A stretch of DNA of 64,000 nt from Rhodoflexus caldus (GTDB lineage Bacteria; Bacteroidota; Bacteroidia; Cytophagales; Thermoflexibacteraceae). The translations under genes and the position numbers were made by a program. The DNA lies in the NCBI RefSeq assembly GCF_021206925.1, contig NZ_JAJPRF010000019.1, forward strand, positions 1 through 64,000, given 5' to 3'. This document shows positions 26,460-36,033 of the stretch, piece after piece (the stretch's first letter is position 1; every line of letters starts with the position of its first letter). Under the pieces are notes generated by a model. That model was not told where the DNA came from. It worked only from the letters and a program-made list of their open reading frames with translations, and ran no database searches.

Positions 26460-26499
26460 ACAAATTTGGGATAGTGAACAGAACAAATAGTAGTAACGG

Positions 26500-26530
26500 C
26501 AAATTTACGCAAAAACCCGCTCCGCGAAAA
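26500..26530 (-). promoter_or_regulatory. Candidate promoter for the M3 peptidase
   Basis: On the minus strand TAAATTTG (26500-26507) fits the TAnnTTTG -7 box, with TTTT (26527-26530) at the expected 19-bp spacing as a weak -33 element. It lies about 40 bp upstream of the ATG. Confidence 0.45.
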
Positions 26531-26551
26531 GGTTGGGCAGGTGCAACAAAA

Positions 26552-26580
26552 ATGCCCCGAAACATCTTGCTTCGGGGCAT
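26552..26580 (-). terminator. Rho-independent terminator for the LysM protein gene
   Basis: ATGCCCCGAA (26552-26561) and TTCGGGGCAT (26571-26580) form a 10-bp GC-rich stem with a 9-base loop. Read on the minus strand, the stem is followed by TTTTTGTTGC. It lies 28 bp beyond the stop of the LysM gene. Confidence 0.85.
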
Positions 26581-26607
26581 TGGAGAAAAAACTCTTCGGC
26601 AGTCGGA

Positions 26608-29600
26608 CTATTGACTGACGATGATGCGTGCTCCCGCATTGACGCGGTCGCTTGGCAGGTTATTCCATTTCTTAATCTGTTCCACTTTTACTTTGTATTT
26701 CTTTGCGATGCTGAAAAGGGTTTCGCCTTTATTGACCACGTGGTAAATAACGGAGCCTTTGCCCGTGGCTTGCGTAGTAACTTGTTGGTTGGTTGAAGGG
26801 CGCGCTGTTTCGGCAATCACACCTTTGGCAGCGGTTTTGGATTGTGCAGCCTGTGCTTTCATGGCGGCTACTTGTGCGGCGGCGGCTTCGTTGATGGCTA
26901 TCGGCGTGCCTACGGGCAGCGTAAATACGCCGGCAGGAATGTTATTCCACTTTTTAAATTCGCTGAGCCGTACGCCAAAGCGATTGGCCAAGTCGTAAAT
27001 ATTGTCTCCCGGGATGCTGGTATAGATTCTGGCTTCTTCCATGCGCGCTGCGGGGTTGGCAGACGATGCCGACATATTTGCGTTGCCGCCCCTCATAACC
27101 ATACCTGTCGTCGGTTCGGAGATGTTAGAGAGCATTATGCCGCCTTCCGTGCCAACGGCAACACTGCTTCCCGGCGCTTGCACAAAAATAATCTGCCCGA
27201 ATTGGAGCTTAGTGCTCATATCCATATTGTTCCATCGCATCAAATCTTTTACAGGTATTTTGAATTTGTCGGCGATGCTGAAAAGGGTTTCGCCTGCTTC
27301 TACCTTATAGGTGGCAGCGGTTGCGGTAGTGTTCTGTACGGTTGTGTTGCCTGTTGGGGTAACTCCTGTACCTGTAAGGGCAGGCTGGGTCATCGCATTG
27401 CCTACATTTGCCGAAGGATTGGTGTAGGGCTGCGGCGTTACGTTAAAAGTGTTGGTGTTTACTATTGCAGGGTCGGCTACATATACTCTTGTTACACCTG
27501 ACGGGAATGCCGTATTTCCCGGAGTCAAGTTATTCCAACGGTAAAAATCGTCTATGTTGAGGTTATACATACGCACAATATCTTCTACCGACTGTCCGTA
27601 AGTAAGCTCATGTATGCCTTTATTAGTGCCGACAGTTGCGGTTGATGTACTTCCCTGAGGCATTACATTAACTATGGATGTGCCCGTATTAGGTGTAGCA
27701 GCATTGGCTGTTATCGGTACTCCGCTCACAATCAGTTCCTGATTGATAGCAATGGCGTCGGTTTGCAAGTTGTTCCATGCGCGAAGATTGGCTACGGTAG
27801 TGTTGTATTTGCTGGCTATTTTGGTGAGGTTTTCTCCCCTTTGCACGCGATGTTTAACGGGTTGTGTTTCAGCACTTACCACCCCGAGTTGCTGTGCGCT
27901 GCCTGCAACAATGGCCGTAGGGTCGTATAGTTTCAGAACGTCCCCGGGCTTGATAATTGCGGTACTGGACAGGTTGTTCCATGCTCTTAGGCTGCTGGTT
28001 GTGATATTGTATTTTTGGGCAATGGAATACAGGTTGTCGCCCTGTTCTACCTTATGTGTGGGTTGTGCCTGTGTTGCTGTGCCTGTGGCAGTCAATACGT
28101 CAATGTCGTTGGTTGGAGGAGCTAAAAGGGTGCTGTCTATGGATGTATTACCACCGGCAATAGTAGCACTTGTGGTATCTGCCACTATGGCAGGCAACGA
28201 TTCGCCGCGGATTTTGAGTTCCATGCCCGGTGTAAGCGTAAAGCCCGTAATGCCGTTCCATCGGCGTAAATCGGTAATGGTTACGCCATATTTGGAAGCA
28301 ATTTCATAAATGGATTCTCCTGTTTGCACAATGTGAATGCCGGTATTTCTTGCACCTGCATTGGGGTCTGTTATGGTATTATCTATCTGCAGTTCCGGGG
28401 CATCTTGTATGCTTGTCGGATTGATGGCCGGCAACTCGCGGTATTCAGGTGCAGTGTTTTTCGGTCTGCGCTGTTGCAATACCAAAATGCGCCCGGGTTG
28501 CAAAGCTTCATTTTTTTCAATGCGGTTCAGCTTCAACAGGCTGCTGAGCGTCATGCCATAGTTTTGTGCAATTGACCAGAACGACTCATTGGGCAAGGCC
28601 ACATGGTCTTTTACAGGCCCTTTGCTGGCTTTGGCTTTCAAATACAGTACTTGCCCTGCACCTAAAACAGCGTCCTTGTCGTTAAAATCGTTCAGCTTAA
28701 TGAGTTTGCTTTTGCTGATGCCGGCGGCGGCGGCCAACTCGTCAATGCTTTGCCCGTCGGCAGCTATCATCCCCGAAATGCCGTTAATGGTGGCAAAAGT
28801 AAAGTCCTTGTTGCCGATGCGGCGGTCAATGCGGTTGGTAATAATCGGGTAGGGGCTGCCATTGGCCGTTGCTTCGGCATTGGAGAACCGCGCAGCAGTG
28901 GCTGCAAAACCTTGGTTAGGATTGCTGATTTGCAGTGCTGTGCTCACTGCGGCCACTCTTTCGGCAGGCACGGGCAAATAAACAGGCAGATTGCGAGGTA
29001 TATTGCCCGAGATGAGCCATGAGTTGTAATAGCGGACTTGCTCCACGGGCAAATTGGCGGCTCTTGCGATGGCATCCAGTGTTTTTCCTCCCGTTTGGTT
29101 GTAAACCAATAACTTAATCGGGCTGCCGGCTACATTCTGTTGATTGCGGAATACGGAGGTGTACGCCAGCAAATCAATGATATAGTCGGGTGTTTTGTCG
29201 TTTATGGGCAATTGTGTTGTGCCGATGCGGGCGCGCTCCACGCCGTTGCTTTCGTTAAAGGCATTGGAAAGCCCCACGTTGTAGGCTGTGAAAGCGTAAA
29301 TCCAATTGCGCATGGAGTAATTGTTTTTATGCATGGCGCGTGCAAAAGCGCGGGTGGCAGAAATAATGCTTTTGCGCTCGTCAATGGCATTGTCCACCTG
29401 TAAACCGTTTTCTTTGGCAATATCGGCAGACATCAGCCAGAATCCGGTAGCGCCGGGCTGACGGGGGGAGGTGGCATCGGCTGAAAGACCGCTCAGCAGA
29501 AACGCGATGTATTGCAGGTCATCGGGGCAGCCTTCTTCGCGGAGCGTTTGTGTGATGAGCGGCGAATAAATCTGGGAACGCTCGGAAAGGTCGGAGTACA

Positions 29601-29784
29601 GCGTCCAGTTGCCTGCAATCTGATTCACTCTTTGTTGAATCCGCTCGCGGGTGCGTGGTTCTATGGTCAGGTCTATATCGGCAAAACGCATTTGCGAAGG
29701 AACAGTAAGCCCTTCCTGCGCCATTGACCGAAAAGAACATAGAAACACGATGCAGAAGAGAAAAAATAACTTGTTCGTATTCAT
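26608..29784 (-). CDS. LysM-repeat protein with a degenerate SLT (MltD-like) transglycosylase domain
   Basis: This 1058-residue exported protein (signal peptide 1-22, ending SMAQ) has an MltD-like SLT domain at about 55-200, then a long array of LysM peptidoglycan-binding repeats. At least eight LysMs are clear, for example HKVEQGDNLYSIAQKYN and YHVVNKGETLFSIAKKYKVK, most ending in a WNNL-like turn, and one or two further N-terminal ones are degenerate. Ser/Thr/Pro/Asn-rich linkers separate them. In active MltD enzymes the catalytic Glu sits in an ESxFxP motif; here the matching stretch is FLLSGLSADATS, with no Glu, and the usual GLWQF reads GFWLM. It is therefore probably a peptidoglycan-binding scaffold rather than a lytic enzyme. 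A terminator follows at 26552-26580. Confidence 0.88.
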   Translation of the reverse strand: MNTNKLFFLFCIVFLCSFRSMAQEGLTVPSQMRFADIDLTIEPRTRERIQQRVNQIAGNWTLYSDLSERSQIYSPLITQTLREEGCPDDLQYIAFLLSGLSADATSPRQPGATGFWLMSADIAKENGLQVDNAIDERKSIISATRAFARAMHKNNYSMRNWIYAFTAYNVGLSNAFNESNGVERARIGTTQLPINDKTPDYIIDLLAYTSVFRNQQNVAGSPIKLLVYNQTGGKTLDAIARAANLPVEQVRYYNSWLISGNIPRNLPVYLPVPAERVAAVSTALQISNPNQGFAATAARFSNAEATANGSPYPIITNRIDRRIGNKDFTFATINGISGMIAADGQSIDELAAAAGISKSKLIKLNDFNDKDAVLGAGQVLYLKAKASKGPVKDHVALPNESFWSIAQNYGMTLSSLLKLNRIEKNEALQPGRILVLQQRRPKNTAPEYRELPAINPTSIQDAPELQIDNTITDPNAGARNTGIHIVQTGESIYEIASKYGVTITDLRRWNGITGFTLTPGMELKIRGESLPAIVADTTSATIAGGNTSIDSTLLAPPTNDIDVLTATGTATQAQPTHKVEQGDNLYSIAQKYNITTSSLRAWNNLSSTAIIKPGDVLKLYDPTAIVAGSAQQLGVVSAETQPVKHRVQRGENLTKIASKYNTTVANLRAWNNLQTDAIAINQELIVSGVPITANAATPNTGTSIVNVMPQGSTSTATVGTNKGIHELTYGQSVEDIVRMYNLNIDDFYRWNNLTPGNTAFPSGVTRVYVADPAIVNTNTFNVTPQPYTNPSANVGNAMTQPALTGTGVTPTGNTTVQNTTATAATYKVEAGETLFSIADKFKIPVKDLMRWNNMDMSTKLQFGQIIFVQAPGSSVAVGTEGGIMLSNISEPTTGMVMRGGNANMSASSANPAARMEEARIYTSIPGDNIYDLANRFGVRLSEFKKWNNIPAGVFTLPVGTPIAINEAAAAQVAAMKAQAAQSKTAAKGVIAETARPSTNQQVTTQATGKGSVIYHVVNKGETLFSIAKKYKVKVEQIKKWNNLPSDRVNAGARIIVSQ

Positions 29785-29806
29785 AACAGTGCGGGGGAAT
29801 AGAATC

Positions 29807-30454
29807 TTAGGACAATTTTTGCGCGACCAGCAGCCCGTCGCGGATGGGCAATAATATGTTTTTTACACGGCTGTCCTGTTGTACCATACGGTTAAAAGCG
29901 GCTATCGTTGCAGTGTCTTTGTCCGTGGCGGCAGGCGGAATTACCTTGCCGCTCCATAAAACATTGTCTATCAGTATATAGCCGCCTTTTCTGACTTTGG
30001 GCAGCACCATTTCGTAATAAGTGGCATTTTGTCGTTTATCGGCATCAATAAAAACGATGTCAAAAACTTCATCTAACAGTGGCAATATCTGTGCCGCATC
30101 GCCGGTTCTGATTTCTATTTTGTCTGAAAGACCGGCTTCGTGGAAGTAGCGGTGGGCTATTTCCAAGGTTTCCTCGTTGTTGTCAATGGTAATCAGCCGA
30201 CCCTCGGGAGCAAGCCCCTGCGCAAGGCAAATGGCAGAATAGCCTGTAAATGTGCCGATTTCCAATATATTTGTCGGGCGAACCATTTCGGAAAACAGCG
30301 ACAGCATTGCGCCTTGCAAGTGCCCCGACAACATGCGCGGCAAGGTGGTTTTCAGGTGTGTTTCGCGTACAAGCCGTTGCAGCACAGGCAGTTCCGGCGT
30401 GGTGTGCGCTTCTGCATATTGTTCGGCTGCTATCTGTTCCCAGCGGCTTTTCAT
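29807..30454 (-). CDS. O-methyltransferase (class I SAM, caffeoyl-CoA OMT-like)
   Basis: This 215-residue SAM-dependent O-methyltransferase is of the cation-dependent catechol/caffeoyl-CoA family. Seen are ILEIGTFTGYSAICLAQGL (motif I, about 62-80), TIDNNEET, then DIVFIDADKRQNATYYE (metal-binding Asp) and ILIDNVLWSGKV. These are family hallmarks and the length is normal. It lies 22 bp upstream of the LysM gene on the same strand and may share its transcript. The physiological substrate is unknown. Confidence 0.93.
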   Translation of the reverse strand: MKSRWEQIAAEQYAEAHTTPELPVLQRLVRETHLKTTLPRMLSGHLQGAMLSLFSEMVRPTNILEIGTFTGYSAICLAQGLAPEGRLITIDNNEETLEIAHRYFHEAGLSDKIEIRTGDAAQILPLLDEVFDIVFIDADKRQNATYYEMVLPKVRKGGYILIDNVLWSGKVIPPAATDKDTATIAAFNRMVQQDSRVKNILLPIRDGLLVAQKLS

Positions 30455-30558
30455 CGTCGGACGACTTAAAGTTTAGATTTTAGTTGTCAAATGTAAAGTA
30501 AAGATATACAAGAGTTTACCATTTATACAAGTTTTTGTCATCATTTGTTTGTGCGCCC

Positions 30559-32028
30559 ATGCAAGTAAGTTTTACCCGCCTGATACCTGCTCAATCGGCT
30601 CATTTGCTGTTGCCTTTTACCGCGGCCGAATGGGAGGCTTCCGCCGATGCCGTTGCTACCCGTTTTGGCCTGCATGTAAACCTGCTCCAACAAGAGTTTA
30701 AAGGCCGCAAAGACGAAATCGTTAATCTTTTATTGCCTGATAATCAGCCGATAAGTCGCTTGTTGCTGGTAGGTTTGGGCGAGCAGTCCCATGCGGAGGT
30801 ATTCCGAAAGGCTATGCGTTTGCTGGTGCATCAGCAAAGTGAAAAACTGCAACCACGCTTGGTAATAGACTTCACACAGTCTGCCACTTGCTTGGCAGCT
30901 ATTGAGTCGTTTGCAGAGGCTGTTTCTGCCATGTTGCTGGGGACTTATCAGATAGGCAAGTACAAGGCTACGCCACCTGCCGCGAAATTATTGCCCGAGC
31001 TGACAATTGTCGTTCCCGAAAATTTGCAGGCACAGGCGCAGCGGGCTTTTGAGGCGGGCAGGCACATTGCCGAAGTACAACTTGCGGTGATGGACTGGGT
31101 CAATACGCCCGGCAATCGGATGAATGCGCTTACACTGGCAGAAACGGCACTTGCAAGCGGCAATAAATACGGTTATGCGGTGCGTGTGCTGCACAAGGCA
31201 GACATAGAGCGCGAAGGTTTAGGCGCGTTGCTTGCCGTTAATCAGGGCAGCGAACTGCCGCCCACATTCACTATCATGGAATACCAACCTGCGGGTAAAC
31301 AAACAGTTAAAACAGTCGGATTAGTAGGCAAAGGCATCACTTTTGACACGGGCGGCATTACGCTCAAAGAAGGAACCAACATGGGCTGGATGAAAAGTGA
31401 TATGGCGGGTGCAGCTGCCGTTATCGGCGCAATGGAGGCTGCGGCAAGGCTGCAACTGCCTGTGCGCCTTATTGGCATTGTGCCCGCAACCGACAATAAA
31501 CCCGACGGCAAAGCCATCCAGCCCGGCGATATTGTGCAAGCCTACAACGGCATGAGCATAGAAGTGGACGATACGGATGCCGAAGGGCGCATGATTTTGG
31601 CAGACGGCGTATCGTACCTTGCCAAAAACTACCAGCCCGATGTAATGATTGATATTGCCACGCTTACAGGTGCGTGTATTTTCGCATTAGGCTATCATGC
31701 CGCAGGCTTATTTACCAACAATGATGAATTAGCGGCGGCACTGATAAAAGCAGGGCAACAGTCGGGTGAGCGGGTGTGGCGTTTGCCACTCTGGGACGAC
31801 TACGACAGCCAGATTCGTTCCGATATGGCAGATGTTAAGAACTTCGGAGGCAGGCCGGCAGGTGCCATTACGGCTGCCAAACTCATTGAAAAATTTACAG
31901 ACCGCCATCCTGCATGGGCACACATAGATATTGCAGGAACAGCCTTCGGCGATTCGCCTTTTGCCGGCAGCCGAAGCGCTACGGCCTTTGGTGTGCGATT
32001 AATTACCGAATTTTTGAAAGCGTTATGA
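30559..32028 (+). CDS. pepA: leucyl aminopeptidase (M17 family)
   Basis: This 489-residue cytosolic di-zinc aminopeptidase removes N-terminal residues from peptides. The C-terminal catalytic domain has VGKGITFDTGGITLKEG, MKSDMAGAAAV, and the family signature DDTDAEGRMILADGVSYL (NTDAEGRL in most homologues), then ATLTGAC. I start at the ATG at 30559; a TTG eight codons earlier is in frame. It is divergent from the O-methyltransferase, with about 100 bp between. Its stop overlaps the start of the next gene by 4 bases (ATGA), so the two are translated together. Confidence 0.94.
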   Translation: MQVSFTRLIPAQSAHLLLPFTAAEWEASADAVATRFGLHVNLLQQEFKGRKDEIVNLLLPDNQPISRLLLVGLGEQSHAEVFRKAMRLLVHQQSEKLQPRLVIDFTQSATCLAAIESFAEAVSAMLLGTYQIGKYKATPPAAKLLPELTIVVPENLQAQAQRAFEAGRHIAEVQLAVMDWVNTPGNRMNALTLAETALASGNKYGYAVRVLHKADIEREGLGALLAVNQGSELPPTFTIMEYQPAGKQTVKTVGLVGKGITFDTGGITLKEGTNMGWMKSDMAGAAAVIGAMEAAARLQLPVRLIGIVPATDNKPDGKAIQPGDIVQAYNGMSIEVDDTDAEGRMILADGVSYLAKNYQPDVMIDIATLTGACIFALGYHAAGLFTNNDELAAALIKAGQQSGERVWRLPLWDDYDSQIRSDMADVKNFGGRPAGAITAAKLIEKFTDRHPAWAHIDIAGTAFGDSPFAGSRSATAFGVRLITEFLKAL

Positions 32029-32948
32029 AATACGTTCTCGTAAAATCCTTCTTCGTATGGATGATATGCGGGCTGTTGGCTGCACCGCAACTTTGGGCAC
32101 AAGATGCCACCGATACCGATACCCTGTATCAGTCATTCGGCAAAATTTATCGCCTGCAATTGATAAATGCGCCTTTCCCTTCGCCGGAACGCGCCAATGG
32201 GCATACCTACAACGGGAAAACTTACAGCGCTGCCGAGCATTACAACGACAGCACGGTATTGGTATTCATTCCCAAAAAATTCAACCCAAGCCGAGAGGTA
32301 GATGTGGTAGTATATTTCCACGGCTGGTACAACAACCCCGACAGTGCCCTTGTGCAGTTTAACCTCATCAATCAGTTTGTGCAGGCAAATAAAAATGCGA
32401 TATTGATTGTTCCGCAAGGGCCTAAAAATGCCCCCGATTCGTTTGGCGGCAAGTTGGAAAAAGCGGGCATGTTCGCCGCATTCATCAACGAAACCTTCCT
32501 GAAACTGGCTGCCGAAAAAGTATTTCGCAGCAATCCGCGCTTAGGTACGATTGTAATTGCCGGCCACAGCGGCGCGTACCGTGTGATGGCACATATCCTC
32601 ATGCATGGCGGCATGGAAATTAAAGAAGTCTATTTGTTTGACGGGCTGTATTCGCAATTTGAGAAGTTTATTTTGTGGATAGACCGCAATAAAACAGGGC
32701 GTTTTGTTGCCGTTACCTCTCCTGCCGAAGGCGGCACCGAAAAACAAAGCATGGACATGATGGCAGTGATGAAAGCATGGAAAATTCCCTTTGCTTCATT
32801 TAAGGAGTTGGATGCTTCGCTGGTAGAAATGGAAAAAAACCGTGTGGTTTTTATTCAGAGCATATTGGGGCATAACGAAGTACTTTCCACAGGCAACAAT
32901 CTGTACAAATGCCTCGTAACGAGTGGTAATTTGAAAGATATCAACTAA
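32025..32948 (+). CDS. secreted alpha/beta-hydrolase-like protein
   Basis: This 307-residue protein has an N-terminal signal sequence (MKYVLVKSFFVWMICGLLAAPQLWAQ). The core looks like an alpha/beta hydrolase: VVVYFHGWYNN (oxyanion-loop His-Gly), ILIVPQGPK, then the nucleophile elbow IVIAGHSGAYR (GHSGA), and later LFDGLYSQ. A late HNE (GHNEVLS) could supply the catalytic His. The substrate is unknown. It is coupled to pepA by the 4-base ATGA overlap, suggesting a joint role in peptide or ester scavenging, but the two act in different compartments. Confidence 0.8.
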   Translation: MKYVLVKSFFVWMICGLLAAPQLWAQDATDTDTLYQSFGKIYRLQLINAPFPSPERANGHTYNGKTYSAAEHYNDSTVLVFIPKKFNPSREVDVVVYFHGWYNNPDSALVQFNLINQFVQANKNAILIVPQGPKNAPDSFGGKLEKAGMFAAFINETFLKLAAEKVFRSNPRLGTIVIAGHSGAYRVMAHILMHGGMEIKEVYLFDGLYSQFEKFILWIDRNKTGRFVAVTSPAEGGTEKQSMDMMAVMKAWKIPFASFKELDASLVEMEKNRVVFIQSILGHNEVLSTGNNLYKCLVTSGNLKDIN

Positions 32949-32969
32949 AAAAATTACAGCTAAGCAAAC

Positions 32970-35162
32970 ATGCAACCTTACTTTATTCAACTTGCATTAG
33001 GCGTTTGCTTCGCCTTGCAACTGTTTGGCTATCAGGCCTATGCGCAGGATACGCTGAAAACCCGAGTGCTCACCGATGTGGTCGTTACCGACGGCCGATT
33101 ATTGTTAGGCACTGTTACGCCGCTGCCTCCACTGCATAACAACTTCATTTTGGCGGGTAAAAAAACCGAAGTAATTTCTTTGCAAATGACATCTGCCAAT
33201 TTGGTGGAGAAAGTCGGCAGGCAAATTTTTGCCAAAATCCCCGGCGCTTTTGTCTATGATATGGACGGCGCAGGCAACCAACTCAATATTGCCACCCGTG
33301 GCCTTGACCCGCACCGCAGTTGGGAGTTCAATGTGCGACAAAACGGCATTATGACCAATTCCGATATTTACGGCTATCCGGCCAGCCATTACAGCCCCCC
33401 TTTGGAATCGGTTGAACGCATAGAAATTGTGCGCGGAACAGGTGCCCTGCAATACGGCGCACAGTTTGGCGGCATGGTCAATTACATCACCCGACAACCC
33501 GATTCCACCCGCACATTCAGCTATCAAACCGTTAATGCCGTCGGCTCATTTGGCTTATTGAGTACATTCCACAGCATCGGCGGACGAGTCGGCAAGTGGT
33601 CATATTATGCCTATGCGCAGCGGCGGCGCTCCGACGGTTATCGGGACAATGCCTTTTCCGATGCACAGGCGCAGTTTGTCAGTTTGCAGTACGACTTTTC
33701 TGCCAATTTGCGCCTGAAAGCCGAGTGGGGGCGCAGCCAATACCTGTATCGCATCCCCGGCCCGCTGACCGACTCGCTGTTCCGGCAAAATCCGAGGCAG
33801 GCGACCCGCTCCCGCAACTTCTACGAACCCGACATTCACGTGCCTTCGCTGACCTTAGATTGGACAATCAGCCCGCGCACACACCTGGATTGGACTGCTT
33901 CGGCCGTTATCGGCGCGCGTAACAGCGTGCAGTTCATTGCTTTTGCCAATGTTCCTGACCGCATTTTACCCGCAACTTTGGATTACGCGCCCCGTCAGGT
34001 AGATATTGACCTTTTCAACAGCTACACCTCCGAGTGGAAACTGCGGCACGAGTACCGCTTGGCAGGCATTCCTTCTACGCTGATAACGGGCGTTCGCTAT
34101 ATCAACAACGATTTGCACCGCCGCCAACAGGGGCAGGGAACAACGGGTTCGGACTACAACTTGACCGTTTTACAGCCCTATCGGCGGGATATCCATTTGA
34201 AAACGGGCAATTGGGCATTTTTTGCCGAAAACAGATGGCAAATCGGCAGCCGCTTGCAACTTTCGGGCGGGCTGCGCGCCGAAGACGGTATCAGCCGCAT
34301 GAGAGGCCGTTTGGTCTATTTGCCCGAAGAGCGTATCCCTTTTGATCTTGTTCACAGGTTTGTTTTGCTGGGCGGCAGCGCACAGTATCAACTTACCAAA
34401 AATGCCCAACTCTATGGCGGCTGGGCGCAGTCATATCGGCCGGTCATTTTTGCCGACCTTGTACCTGCCAACCCGCTGGAACGCAACGATGAACGCCTGC
34501 GCGATTCCTTCGGGCACAATGCCGAAATCGGATTCCGAGGCACTACCGAGCGGCTGACATGGGACATCACTTTGTTTCAGTTGCTGTATCGCAACCGCAT
34601 CGGCAGCCTGCAAATGACCGACGACAAAGGCGAAACGTACATTTGGAAAACCAATATAGGCGACAGCCGCAACAATGGTTTGGAGGCGTATGCGGAGTAT
34701 CAGCTAATGAAAAATCGCCGCTTGCAACTTTCCGCATTTACTGCTACTGCGCTGATGGATGCCGTTTATGTAAATGGCAAGTTGCGCCGTCAAAATCGCA
34801 ATGAAGAAATCAGCGGCAATCGGTTAGAGGGAGTGCCCGCGCTGACTTCCCGCAATGGTATCAACTTCCACGCGGGCAAATGGCATGGTTTTTTGCAGTA
34901 CAGTTATGTATCCGAAAGCTACTCCGACCCGTTCAATACTCGTGAACCTGTACCGACCGGAGCCGCGGGCATTGTGCCGGCGTATCGGCTGATAGATGCC
35001 GGCGTGAGTTTTCAGGCAACGGAAAAAATACAAATGCGATTGAATATCAACAATTTAACCAATGAGCAGTACTTTACGAAGCGTCCTGTTATCTATCCCG
35101 GTGCGGGCGTATGGAACTCCGACGGGCGCAGTTGGATTGCTACTGTAACGATGAACTTTTAA
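32970..35162 (+). CDS. TonB-dependent receptor (FecA-like)
   Basis: This 730-residue outer-membrane receptor has a signal peptide ending YAQ at about residue 26. The plug domain (about 60-180) shows IPGAFVYDMDGAGNQLNIATRGLDP and IEIVRGTGALQYGAQFGGMVNYIT, as in siderophore and FecA receptors. The beta-barrel ends with the aromatic residue expected for Bam-mediated insertion (TVTMNF). It has no N-terminal carboxypeptidase-regulatory domain and no adjacent SusD, so it is more like a siderophore/metal receptor than a glycan receptor. It begins 21 bp after the hydrolase and is followed after 13 bp by a GWxTD protein. Confidence 0.93.
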   Translation: MQPYFIQLALGVCFALQLFGYQAYAQDTLKTRVLTDVVVTDGRLLLGTVTPLPPLHNNFILAGKKTEVISLQMTSANLVEKVGRQIFAKIPGAFVYDMDGAGNQLNIATRGLDPHRSWEFNVRQNGIMTNSDIYGYPASHYSPPLESVERIEIVRGTGALQYGAQFGGMVNYITRQPDSTRTFSYQTVNAVGSFGLLSTFHSIGGRVGKWSYYAYAQRRRSDGYRDNAFSDAQAQFVSLQYDFSANLRLKAEWGRSQYLYRIPGPLTDSLFRQNPRQATRSRNFYEPDIHVPSLTLDWTISPRTHLDWTASAVIGARNSVQFIAFANVPDRILPATLDYAPRQVDIDLFNSYTSEWKLRHEYRLAGIPSTLITGVRYINNDLHRRQQGQGTTGSDYNLTVLQPYRRDIHLKTGNWAFFAENRWQIGSRLQLSGGLRAEDGISRMRGRLVYLPEERIPFDLVHRFVLLGGSAQYQLTKNAQLYGGWAQSYRPVIFADLVPANPLERNDERLRDSFGHNAEIGFRGTTERLTWDITLFQLLYRNRIGSLQMTDDKGETYIWKTNIGDSRNNGLEAYAEYQLMKNRRLQLSAFTATALMDAVYVNGKLRRQNRNEEISGNRLEGVPALTSRNGINFHAGKWHGFLQYSYVSESYSDPFNTREPVPTGAAGIVPAYRLIDAGVSFQATEKIQMRLNINNLTNEQYFTKRPVIYPGAGVWNSDGRSWIATVTMNF

Positions 35163-35175
35163 ACGGGCGATTGCT

Positions 35176-36033
35176 ATGGATAGAAAAACAGTAGGGGCTT
35201 TCTTGCTTTTGATTGCGACGCAGTGGTGGGGTGCGCTGCCTATTGCTGCCCAAAGCCTGCCCTTTTCTCTGACAACCAATAATCCTTCGCAGGGGATGCA
35301 AGCCGTAAAGGCCAATTATGCCACCGAAAACGATACCATTCGCTTCACGGGCGACAGCGGCGAGGTGTTCGTGTATCGCATCAAAGCCGGTTTTCAGGCA
35401 GCGCTGCCGCCCATGCAGGTCAATTTGCCCGCCGGGCAGCCTGTGCTGGCACCCGATTCGCTTTTCAGCGTAGCCGTCAATACCGATTTTCGCTTGCCTG
35501 TCGGTTTGTATTTTGCCCAAAGCGATACGGCCACTGCCACAGGCAAAGGTTTTTTGATTGCCGACCGTGCCTATCCCAAATTGCGGAAGATAGACGATGT
35601 GCTGGCAGCCTTGGTTTACATCTCTACCAACGACGAGATAGCGGAAATTAACAGCAGCCGCGATAAAAAAGCCGCCTTAGACAACTATTGGTTGCGTTTA
35701 GGCGGCAATGAAGAAAATGCCCGACGGATGATTCGCATTTTTTATCAGCGGGTAGAACACGCCAACCGATATTTTACCACCTACAAAGAAGGTTGGAAAA
35801 CCGATATGGGCATGATTTACATCATTTTCGGCGAACCTTCCGCTTTGAATCGCACCGCCAACGGCGAAGAGTGGGAATACCGCACCTCGGGCAAAAGCAC
35901 CATCCGATTTACTTTTCAGCCCAAAGCCAACCAGTTTACGGGGCTGCACTATGAACTGGTGCGCCATGCCCGCTACCGCGATGTATGGTATGAGTACGTG
36001 GACAGATGGCGGCACGGATTAGTGGCCAATTAG
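35176..36033 (+). CDS. GWxTD domain-containing protein
   Basis: This 285-residue protein has a signal-like N-terminus (MDRKTVGAFLLLIATQWWGALPIAAQ). The C-terminal half contains FTTYKEGWKTDMGMIYIIFGEPS, the GWxTD domain that is widespread in Bacteroidota but has no settled function. The terminal part (WEYRTSGKSTIRFTFQ) is also typical. It follows the TonB-dependent receptor closely and may serve the same uptake system. Its stop overlaps that of the convergent desaturase by 4 bp. Confidence 0.88.
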   Translation: MDRKTVGAFLLLIATQWWGALPIAAQSLPFSLTTNNPSQGMQAVKANYATENDTIRFTGDSGEVFVYRIKAGFQAALPPMQVNLPAGQPVLAPDSLFSVAVNTDFRLPVGLYFAQSDTATATGKGFLIADRAYPKLRKIDDVLAALVYISTNDEIAEINSSRDKKAALDNYWLRLGGNEENARRMIRIFYQRVEHANRYFTTYKEGWKTDMGMIYIIFGEPSALNRTANGEEWEYRTSGKSTIRFTFQPKANQFTGLHYELVRHARYRDVWYEYVDRWRHGLVAN

